From NCBI GenBank assembly GCA_021204375.1, contig JAJPZL010000487.1:1-5449 (forward strand): a stretch of 5,449 nucleotides of DNA, read 5' to 3'. The position numbers were made by a program, and so were the translations under genes. How positions within the stretch are numbered: the stretch's first letter is position 1; each line of letters begins with the position of its first letter. The stretch is from Bacteroides sp. (GTDB lineage Bacteria > Bacteroidota > Bacteroidia > Bacteroidales > Bacteroidaceae). Below the pieces are notes generated by a model. That model saw only the letters and a program-made list of their open reading frames with translations, had not been told where the DNA came from and did no database searches. Shown in pieces: positions 1-5,449 of this stretch.

Positions 1-1149
1 CTTCTGGGGATTATTGCATGGTTTATATGGGGACGTACTCCCAAACATAAAGTTACGTATGTTACCACACCTGTCAACAGAAATACGATCAGTAACTCTA
101 TTACTGCAACAGGAACCGTAGAACCGATCACTCAGGTAGAAGTAGGTACCCAGGTTTCCGGCATAATTGACAAGATCTATGTAGACTTCAACAGCGAGGT
201 TAAAAAAGGACAAGTTATTGCTGAGCTTGATAAAACCAACCTGCTTAATGAACTGGCTTCCCAGAAAAATTCAGTAGAATCGGCAAGGGTAGCTTATGAA
301 TATCAACTCAGTAACTACAACCGTTATAAAACACTGTTTGAAAAGCAGTTGGTAAGCAGTTACGATTACGAGACAGCTTACTATGAGTTCCAACGTGCTA
401 AAAACACATACGAAAGCAGCCAGAATGATCTGGCAAAAGCTCAGACTAACCTTGGATATGCTACTATCTACTCTCCCATTGACGGAGTAGTACTCTCCAG
501 GGATGTAGAAGAGGGGCAAACAGTGGCAGCCAGCTTCAGTACCCCTACTCTTTTTACCATAGCCGATGACCTTACCCAAATGCAGGTAGTAGCCGATGTA
601 GACGAAGCTGATATAGGTGGAGTCCGGGAAGGACAAAATATAACTTTTACAGTAGATGCCTATCCAGAAGACACATTCCGGGGACATGTAACCCGGGTCC
701 GTCAGGAAGCCACTACCACCAACAATGTAGTAACCTACGAAGTAGTGATCAATGCTCCTAACCCCGATTTGAAGCTCAAACCAGGCCTTACCGCTAATGT
801 AAATATCTATATCCTTGAGATGAATGATGTGCTATCGGTTCCTTCCAAAGCATTGCGTTTTGTCCCGGAGAAACCCCTCATCGGTGATGATGACGTTATT
901 ATGGATGTAAACGCTCCACATAAAGTATGGACCCGTGAAGAAAAAACCTTCCGTGCTCACGCAGTAGAAACCGGTATTACCAACGGATCTCTTACAGAGA
1001 TAAAAGGCGGGGTAGAAGAAGGTACCCAGGTAATAACAGATGCTGTAATAGGCACCATGCCGGGAGACCAGATGCGTGAAAATGGTAACGGTCAGCAAGA
1101 AACAAACAATCCCTTTATGCCGAGCCCTCCGGGAAGTAGAAGAAGATAA
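1..1149 (+). CDS. macA: MacA-type periplasmic adaptor subunit of an ABC efflux pump (5' end missing)
   Basis: This is a membrane-fusion (HlyD/RND-adaptor family) protein that bridges an inner-membrane MacB transporter to an outer-membrane TolC-type channel. The frame is open from base 1, so the true start lies outside the window; 382 residues are visible, already at the full length of E. coli MacA. Visible residues 1-11 are hydrophobic and match the end of an N-terminal membrane anchor. Residues about 45-80 form the first lipoyl/barrel-sandwich half (VGTQVSG, VKKGQVIAELD). Residues 83-150 are a helical hairpin with the tip motif R108-x3-L112-x6-S119. Residues 152-187 are the second lipoyl half (YSPIDGVV, EEGQTV). 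A beta-barrel follows to about 270 (LKPGLTANV) and a membrane-proximal domain to about 350. The tail is polar, Pro/Arg-rich (PFMPSPPGSRRR). A TTG at 349 is internal and not a start. The gene ends 22 nt before the ATPase gene. Family is secure; substrate is unknown. Confidence 0.93.
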   Translation, partial: LLGIIAWFIWGRTPKHKVTYVTTPVNRNTISNSITATGTVEPITQVEVGTQVSGIIDKIYVDFNSEVKKGQVIAELDKTNLLNELASQKNSVESARVAYEYQLSNYNRYKTLFEKQLVSSYDYETAYYEFQRAKNTYESSQNDLAKAQTNLGYATIYSPIDGVVLSRDVEEGQTVAASFSTPTLFTIADDLTQMQVVADVDEADIGGVREGQNITFTVDAYPEDTFRGHVTRVRQEATTTNNVVTYEVVINAPNPDLKLKPGLTANVNIYILEMNDVLSVPSKALRFVPEKPLIGDDDVIMDVNAPHKVWTREEKTFRAHAVETGITNGSLTEIKGGVEEGTQVITDAVIGTMPGDQMRENGNGQQETNNPFMPSPPGSRRR

Positions 1150-1171
1150 AATAACCACAAAAACATCATTC

Positions 1172-1912
1172 ATGAACAAACCGGTTATTGAATTAGTGGA
1201 TATAAAGCGAGACTTCATCGTAGGCGAAGAGGTAGTACACGCTCTGAGAGGAATTACCTTTACTATTAATGAAGGAGAATTCGTTACTATCATGGGAACT
1301 TCCGGATCCGGTAAATCCACCCTTCTTAATACCCTGGGATGCCTGGATACTCCTACCCAAGGAGAATATTACCTGGACGGAATATCAGTAAGGAAAATGA
1401 GCAAAAACGAACGGGCTATATTACGAAACAGAAAAATAGGTTTTGTATTCCAGAGCTATAACCTGTTACCCAAAACCACAGCTGTGGAAAATATAGAATT
1501 ACCTTTAATGTACAATTCCGGTATATCTGCTACCGAACGGAGAAAAAAAGCGGTTGAAGCCCTGCAAGCAGTAGGATTGGGAGACCGGTTAATGCACAAA
1601 TCCAACCAGATGTCAGGAGGACAAATGCAACGCGTAGCCATTGCCCGTGCCCTGGTAAATGACCCTGCCGTGATTCTGGCAGACGAAGCAACCGGTAACC
1701 TCGACTCCCGCACCTCTTTCGAAATATTAGTACTCTTCCAGCAGTTACACGCACAAGGAAGAACAATCATTTTCGTAACCCACAACCCGGAAATTGCCCA
1801 GTACAGCAGCCGGAATATTGTTTTGAGAGACGGACGGGTTACAGAAGATACTGTAAACAATCAGATCCTGGATGCCTCAATAGCATTAGCAACTTTACCC
1901 AAACAGGATTAA
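1172..1912 (+). CDS. MacB-type ABC transporter ATP-binding protein
   Basis: This is the cytoplasmic ATPase that powers the MacB-type permease encoded next to it (LolD/MacB branch of ABC ATPases, 246 residues, a normal length). All motifs are intact: Walker A GTSGSGKST at 42-50, Q-loop Q94 (FVFQSYNLLP), signature MSGGQMQR at 147-154 (Met where most family members have Leu), Walker B VILADE at 167-172, D-loop GNLDSR at 175-180 and H-loop H204 (FVTH). The frame can be extended to a GTG at 1076, but that would run through the end of the adaptor gene and add 32 residues without family resemblance. The ATG at 1172 gives the usual family start (MNKPVIEL) 22 nt after the adaptor stop. There is no Shine-Dalgarno, as is normal in Bacteroidetes. 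Unlike E. coli MacB, the ATPase is not fused to its membrane domain. The C-terminal 25 residues after the conserved core are not diagnostic. Confidence 0.95.
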   Translation: MNKPVIELVDIKRDFIVGEEVVHALRGITFTINEGEFVTIMGTSGSGKSTLLNTLGCLDTPTQGEYYLDGISVRKMSKNERAILRNRKIGFVFQSYNLLPKTTAVENIELPLMYNSGISATERRKKAVEALQAVGLGDRLMHKSNQMSGGQMQRVAIARALVNDPAVILADEATGNLDSRTSFEILVLFQQLHAQGRTIIFVTHNPEIAQYSSRNIVLRDGRVTEDTVNNQILDASIALATLPKQD

Positions 1913-1915
1913 AAC

Positions 1916-1927
1916 AGTTTATAAACT
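1916..1927. repeat. 12-bp perfect palindrome directly before the permease start
   Basis: AGTTTATAAACT reads the same on both strands and ends on the base before the permease ATG, filling most of the 15-nt gap after the ATPase stop. As RNA it could fold only into a weak 4-bp hairpin. It may simply reflect the A/T-rich start context of Bacteroidetes genes; a regulatory role is unproven. Confidence 0.4.
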
Positions 1928-3148
1928 ATGAACGGTACCAATTTATTCAAAATATCGCTACGTGCCCTGGCCAATAATAAAATGAGAGCGTTCCTTACTA
2001 TGCTCGGAATTATTATCGGTGTTGCCTCGGTGATTACCATGCTCGCTATCGGTCAGGGATCCAAAAAGAGTATCCAGACGCAGATATCCGAAATGGGAAG
2101 TAATATGATCATGATATATCCCGGTGCAGAACGCCGGGGAGGTGTACGCCAGGACCCCAGTGCCATGCAAACACTCAAACTTACCGACTATGCAGCCATC
2201 CGGGATGAAACCCGTTATGTAAGTGCAGTGAGTCCCAATGTAAGCAGTTCCGGACAATTCATCTACGGAAACAATAACTACCCCGCTACCATGAATGGAG
2301 TAAGCCCGGAATATCTTACTATCCGGCAATTAGTAGTAGAAGACGGAGAAATGTTCGATGACTCAGACATCGTATCCAGTGCCAAAGTATGTGTCATCGG
2401 AAAAACCATTGTAGACAATCTTTTTCCTAACGGAGAAGACCCCATAGGCCGAGTGATCCGTTTCAATAAAATCCCTTTCCGCATTGTAGGAGTTTTGAAA
2501 GCAAAAGGGTATAACAGCATGGGACAAGATCAGGACGCCGTTGTCCTGGCTCCCTATACTACTGTTATGAAACGTATTCTGGCTGTAACCTACCTGCAAA
2601 GCATCTATACTTCCGCTCTTACGGAAGATATGACAGACGAAGCCATTGATGAGATCAGTGAAATATTACGTTCTAACCATCGTCTCCGGGAAGGAGATGA
2701 TGACGATTTCAATATCCGTAGCCAGCAGGAACTCAGTAGTATGCTAAACAGTACTACTGATATGATGACCACTCTTCTGGCCTGTATTGCCGGTATCTCT
2801 CTCGTAGTGGGTGGTATTGGTATTATGAATATCATGTATGTAAGTGTAACGGAACGTACCCGAGAGATTGGCCTTCGCATGAGTGTAGGAGCCAGAGGGA
2901 TCAATATTCTAGCCCAATTTCTTATCGAAGCCATTATGATCAGCATCACCGGAGGTTTAATAGGGATATTGTTTGGTGTCGGAGCTTCTGTAGTAGTCAA
3001 AGCCATTTTAAACTGGCCCATCTATGTACAACCGTGGAGCGTAATTCTAAGCTTTGTAGTATGTACCATTACCGGAGTATTTTTCGGATGGTATCCAGCC
3101 AAAAAAGCAGCCAATCTCGATCCGATCGAAGCAATACGATATGAATAA
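1928..3148 (+). CDS. MacB/FtsX-type ABC transporter permease
   Basis: This is the inner-membrane subunit of the efflux pump, 406 residues, the usual size for a stand-alone MacB permease. TM1 lies at about 21-42 (FLTMLGIIIGVASVITML), after a short amphipathic start (LFKISLRALANNKMRAF) typical of the family. Residues about 45-275 are the MacB periplasmic core domain. TM2 is at about 280-305 (GIGIMNIMYVSVTERTREIG, the conserved FtsX-domain entry), TM3 at about 331-358 and TM4 at about 369-389, ending in the family hallmark PAKKAANLDPIEAIRYE. MacB proteins act as dimers and are thought to couple ATP hydrolysis in the cytoplasm to periplasmic conformational change (mechanotransmission), expelling substrate through adaptor and outer-membrane channel. 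The exported substrate could be a peptide, lipid-like compound or antibiotic; the sequence does not say. The gene begins 15 nt after the ATPase stop, and its last 8 bases overlap the longest possible reading frame of the kinase. Confidence 0.95.
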   Translation: MNGTNLFKISLRALANNKMRAFLTMLGIIIGVASVITMLAIGQGSKKSIQTQISEMGSNMIMIYPGAERRGGVRQDPSAMQTLKLTDYAAIRDETRYVSAVSPNVSSSGQFIYGNNNYPATMNGVSPEYLTIRQLVVEDGEMFDDSDIVSSAKVCVIGKTIVDNLFPNGEDPIGRVIRFNKIPFRIVGVLKAKGYNSMGQDQDAVVLAPYTTVMKRILAVTYLQSIYTSALTEDMTDEAIDEISEILRSNHRLREGDDDDFNIRSQQELSSMLNSTTDMMTTLLACIAGISLVVGGIGIMNIMYVSVTERTREIGLRMSVGARGINILAQFLIEAIMISITGGLIGILFGVGASVVVKAILNWPIYVQPWSVILSFVVCTITGVFFGWYPAKKAANLDPIEAIRYE

Positions 3149-3170
3149 AAGCAGAACACGAAAAAAAGAG

Positions 3171-3178
3171 TATCTTTG
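3171..3178 (+). promoter_or_regulatory. Candidate Bacteroidetes -7 promoter element before the kinase gene
   Basis: TATCTTTG matches the Bacteroidetes primary sigma factor (ABfA-type) -7 consensus TAnnTTTG exactly and is preceded by an A-rich run (GAAAAAAAGAG). I noticed no other exact match upstream of any start codon in the window. No clear -33 TTG is present around 3145-3152, which weakens the call. Transcription would begin about five bases downstream, at or next to the ATG at 3183, giving a leaderless kinase-regulator mRNA or a 33-nt leader to the ATG at 3216. Confidence 0.45.
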
Positions 3179-3182
3179 TAAC

Positions 3183-4340
3183 ATGTGGAATCCATCCGGG
3201 AATCATAAAAGATTAATGCCCCTGATCCATCTTTTCGGATGGTGCATTGTATTTGTATTCCCTCTTTTTCTGTTGGATAAAGAGAACAATGATCCCACCA
3301 TAGACTGGATGCGTTACTTCAATTTCTCTATCATACCCCTATCACTGGCTCTTGTATTTTATATCAATTATTTTGTGCTTGTTCCAACCTATCTTTTTCA
3401 GGAGAAAATTAAGAAATTTATTCTGGTAAATATACTATTAGTTGCTACAGTAGGCCTGGGAATACAAGGATGGCAGATAGTATATCGCCGCATGGAAACA
3501 ATGACACAAAATCCTGAACGGGGAATTTATACACAAGTACAGGAATCAGAGATGTCTGAACTTACTCAGGGTGCTTCTCAACAACAATGGCAAAGAAAAC
3601 CTCCTCCTATATGGATGTTCTTTACCTGGGATATATTCTTCCTGATCCTGATGGTGAGTTTTAGTGTAGCTATCCGAATGAGTATACGCTGGTCACAAGC
3701 AGAAAATGCACGCCGGGAAGCAGAAAGAAGCTGTACGGAGGCAGAATTGAGAAACCTGCGGAACCAGCTGAATCCACACTTCCTGCTCAATACCCTTAAT
3801 AATATCTATGCACTTATCGCTTTTAACAGTGAAAAAGCGCAGCAAGCCGTACACGATCTGAGTAAATTACTCCGGTATGTACTATATGACAATCAACACA
3901 CTGTTGTACCTCTGATAAAAGAGATAGACTTTATAAAAAATTATATTGAACTGATGCGTATCCGCCTCGCTTCTCACGTAAGACTCACTACAAAGTTCCG
4001 GATCCGGGAGGAAAGTTCCCTCTGTATTACTCCCCTGATCTTTATTTCCCTGATCGAAAATGCCTTTAAACATGGAGTATCTCCGGTAGAACCCAGCTAC
4101 ATACATATCATGATCTACGAGAACCAACAGGATCAGGTGATATGTGAAATACGGAACAGTAACTTTCCTAAGACCGAAAGCGATAAAAGCGGAAGTGGCA
4201 TCGGTCTGGAACAGGTTAAAAAACGGCTGGAACTTCTTTATCCCAACAATTACCTGTGGCATACAGACATTACGCCGGACGGAAAAGAGTACAATTCCAT
4301 ACTGGTTATCTCTACTCAACATAAAAACATCCAACCATGA
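3183..4340 (+). CDS. LytS/YehU-type sensor histidine kinase, four predicted membrane helices
   Basis: This is a membrane sensor kinase of the His_kinase (LytS/YehU/AlgZ) family that should phosphorylate the LytTR regulator downstream. Counting from the ATG at 3183 (385 residues), hydrophobic helices lie at about 10-31, 47-70, 79-101 and 143-165. The charge pattern (HKR before TM1, EKIKK between TM2 and TM3, RR-rich after TM4) puts residues 102-142 in the periplasm as a Gln/Glu/Met-rich loop ending in PPP. A short coiled-coil-like linker (about 170-192) precedes the phosphoacceptor motif NPHFLLNTLN with H199. The HATPase domain has the N-box LIENAFKHG (290-298) and the glycine box GSGIGL (337-342). 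The start is uncertain: ATG 3141 would overlap the permease by 8 nt and add 14 charged residues; ATG 3183 directly follows a promoter-like TATCTTTG; ATG 3216 would leave a 33-nt leader and still keep all helices. I favour 3183. The stop overlaps the regulator start (ATGA). Confidence 0.92.
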   Translation: MWNPSGNHKRLMPLIHLFGWCIVFVFPLFLLDKENNDPTIDWMRYFNFSIIPLSLALVFYINYFVLVPTYLFQEKIKKFILVNILLVATVGLGIQGWQIVYRRMETMTQNPERGIYTQVQESEMSELTQGASQQQWQRKPPPIWMFFTWDIFFLILMVSFSVAIRMSIRWSQAENARREAERSCTEAELRNLRNQLNPHFLLNTLNNIYALIAFNSEKAQQAVHDLSKLLRYVLYDNQHTVVPLIKEIDFIKNYIELMRIRLASHVRLTTKFRIREESSLCITPLIFISLIENAFKHGVSPVEPSYIHIMIYENQQDQVICEIRNSNFPKTESDKSGSGIGLEQVKKRLELLYPNNYLWHTDITPDGKEYNSILVISTQHKNIQP

Positions 4341-5068
4341 TACTCAATTGTGCGATCATCGACGACGAACCTTTAGCTCTCGACCTACTGAAAAGTTATG
4401 TAGCTAAAACCCCTTTCCTGAAGTTAACAGGACGTTACCCGAATGCTGTACAAGCCATGAGAGAAATATCTTCACAGGAAGTGGATATCCTGTTTCTGGA
4501 TATTCAGATGCCGGAAGTAAACGGTATAGAATTCAGCAAAATGATTGACCCGAAAACCAGGGTCATTTTTACCACCGCTTTTAATCAGTATGCAGTAGAT
4601 AGCTATCGTGTCAATGCGTTGGATTACTTACTAAAACCTATCTCCTATTCCGATTTTATGAAAGCCGCAGGCAAAGCGCTGCAATGGTTTGAAATAGTAA
4701 GACGTCCACAGGAAAGAGCACTTACTACCGAACCCCGCGAAGAGATAGAGGCCATCTATGTAAAGAGCGATTATAAACTCATCCAGATAGAGCTAAGAAA
4801 AATACGCTATATAGAAGGATTAAAAGATTATATAAAAATATACCTAGAAAATGAGCCCAAACCAATCCTTTCTCTCATGAGTATGAAAGCTATGGAAGAT
4901 TTGCTCCCTTCCCATCGGTTTATGCGCGTACACCGTTCCTTTATTGTTCAAAAAGAAAAAATAAAGGTTATTGACCGGGGGCGGATAGTATTTGAAAAGA
5001 CCTATATCCCGATAAGTGATAGCTATAAACAGGCTTTCTCCGATTTTTTGGAGAGTAAAAAGCTTTAG
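4337..5068 (+). CDS. LytTR-family response regulator
   Basis: This is a DNA-binding response regulator (243 residues, standard length) and the likely partner of the kinase just upstream, with which it overlaps by 4 nt (ATGA), implying translational coupling. The receiver domain (1 to about 118) has the acidic pair D9/D10, the phosphoacceptor D55 (LFLDIQMPEVNG), T79 and the switch lysine K100 followed by P101 (DYLLKPIS). After a linker at about 120-135, a LytTR domain fills about 136-240, with the family signatures IRYIEGLKDYIKIYL and RFMRVHRSFIVQ (194-205). LytTR domains bind DNA through loops in a beta fold, usually at paired short direct repeats upstream of target promoters. The promoter of the whole cluster lies outside the window, so no target site can be tested here. 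Control of the neighbouring efflux genes is inferred from position only. All residues needed for phosphorylation are present. Confidence 0.95.
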   Translation: MILNCAIIDDEPLALDLLKSYVAKTPFLKLTGRYPNAVQAMREISSQEVDILFLDIQMPEVNGIEFSKMIDPKTRVIFTTAFNQYAVDSYRVNALDYLLKPISYSDFMKAAGKALQWFEIVRRPQERALTTEPREEIEAIYVKSDYKLIQIELRKIRYIEGLKDYIKIYLENEPKPILSLMSMKAMEDLLPSHRFMRVHRSFIVQKEKIKVIDRGRIVFEKTYIPISDSYKQAFSDFLESKKL

Positions 5069-5091
5069 GAGCTGCCGGCTGGCGATATGTA

Positions 5092-5343
5092 CTATTTGTT
5101 GTCATACTTTTCTGCCCATTTACGAACATTCTCGCTCGTTACTTCTACATCAAACTTTTTAGCTTTTGCCATAATACGGTGAGCCAGTTCCGGTTTCTTA
5201 CTATCATTAGCATAATGAAAATAAGACTCCGCTGCTCTTACATGCGCTGCGTCCGGCATCGGAAACTCCCGCGTACCAGGAATCCCAAAATCCGAATCCT
5301 TCAAATTATTTCTCTCTTCAGTGGAAAGTTTATCATTAGCCAT
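5092..5343 (-). CDS. Small protein of unknown function, DUF6582-like
   Basis: This is an 83-residue soluble, highly charged protein with no signal peptide or membrane helix, read on the minus strand from ATG (complement of 5341-5343) to TAG. The N-terminal half carries a pattern I associate with the DUF6582-type domain: LSTEERNNLKDSDFGIP at 6-22, then REFPMPDAAHVRAAESYF at 25-42. Phage and plasmid proteins show related stretches of the form 'R..L.dsaFa.P..R.yPi.d..Ha..A'. The C-terminal half looks helical, with AHRIMAKAKKFDVEV (54-68) and VRKWAEKY (73-80). Its function is not known. The gene faces the two-component operon tail to tail, 23 nt from the regulator stop, and is probably an independent unit, though mRNA overlap is likely. 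An A-rich stretch (AAAGAAAGAGT) directly precedes the ATG. That it is a real gene is well supported by coherent protein composition; the family name is from memory and unchecked. Confidence 0.82.
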   Translation of the reverse strand: MANDKLSTEERNNLKDSDFGIPGTREFPMPDAAHVRAAESYFHYANDSKKPELAHRIMAKAKKFDVEVTSENVRKWAEKYDNK

Positions 5344-5449
5344 ACTCTTTCTTTTTAATTTTTTTCTTTATAACAATCGCCCTCACTTTCCAGGTGCACC
5401 AAAAAGTATAAAATAAAACTAATGAATTAGAAAGCTTCTGCATATATAA
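5344..5449 (-). promoter_or_regulatory. Upstream region of the small minus-strand gene
   Basis: These 106 bases contain no gene and are strongly A/T-rich. Read on the minus strand they hold, in order, the dyad CTAATTCATTAG (complement of 5419-5430, 5-bp arms with a 2-bp centre), a near-match to the -7 promoter element TACTTTTTG (complement of 5400-5408; one base longer than TAnnTTTG), a G/C-containing stretch, and a purine-rich A run up to the ATG that would serve as the ribosome-loading region. A promoter must lie here or beyond the window end if the small gene is expressed alone; the exact element is uncertain. Confidence 0.3.

Noticed and set aside
349..351. TTG as start of the adaptor gene
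   Set aside because: The same frame continues upstream to base 1 with the expected lipoyl half, hairpin and membrane anchor, so this codon is an internal leucine.
271..687. Minus-strand open frame of 138 codons
   Set aside because: It lies antisense within the adaptor gene and its translation is Cys/Tyr/Ile-rich without family features.
1076..1171. GTG-initiated N-terminal extension of the ATPase overlapping the adaptor gene
   Set aside because: The extra 32 residues do not resemble the family, the region codes for the adaptor tail in another frame, and the ATG at 1172 gives the standard LolD/MacB ATPase start.
2605..3021. Minus-strand open frame of 138 codons
   Set aside because: It is antisense to the permease membrane domain; its hydrophobic runs simply mirror the codons for the helices.
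3882..4334. Minus-strand open frame of 150 codons
   Set aside because: It is fully antisense to the conserved HATPase domain of the kinase and shows no protein-like pattern of its own.
4144..4407. Plus-strand open frame of 87 codons spanning the kinase-regulator junction
   Set aside because: It overlaps two strongly conserved genes in another frame and its product has no recognisable features.
5061..5083. Possible bidirectional terminator between regulator and small gene
   Set aside because: The best stem is only AGCT paired with AGCT around a 5-nt loop, with a short T-run on the minus strand only; too weak to call.

Overview
The window looks like a chromosomal segment from a Bacteroidales bacterium (Bacteroides/Parabacteroides-like). 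The grounds are a GC content in the mid-40s by eye, no Shine-Dalgarno sequences before the starts, A/T-rich start contexts, one exact match to the Bacteroidetes -7 promoter element (TAnnTTTG), and a gene order familiar from that order. The assignment to order is an inference; genus cannot be fixed from this sequence.

Bases 1-5068 are one compact same-strand gene cluster. It runs from a MacA-type periplasmic adaptor (5' end cut off by the window), through a MacB-type ABC ATPase and a separate MacB/FtsX-type permease, to a LytS/YehU-type membrane sensor histidine kinase and a LytTR-type response regulator. Gaps are 22 and 15 nt between the three transporter genes. The kinase frame can overlap the permease by 8 nt, and kinase and regulator overlap by 4 nt (ATGA). 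The first three genes should form a tripartite efflux pump: the adaptor carries the R(x3)L(x6)S hairpin-tip motif used to dock on TolC-family outer-membrane channels, the ATPase is catalytically complete, and the permease has the four-helix MacB layout with a large periplasmic domain. No outer-membrane channel gene is visible; it may lie upstream of base 1 or elsewhere. The kinase and regulator are the natural candidates for controlling the cluster. A promoter-like -7 element just before the second possible kinase start suggests they can also be transcribed on their own.

Bases 5092-5343 hold a small convergent minus-strand gene for an 83-residue protein of unknown function, resembling the DUF6582-type domain often seen in phage-related proteins. 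The last 106 bases (5344-5449) are its A/T-rich upstream region, with only weak promoter or operator candidates.

Overall this is a well-conserved efflux plus two-component module rather than a new system. The points most worth a second look are the internal, possibly leaderless promoter of the kinase, the Gln/Met-rich periplasmic loop of the kinase, and the small unknown gene.
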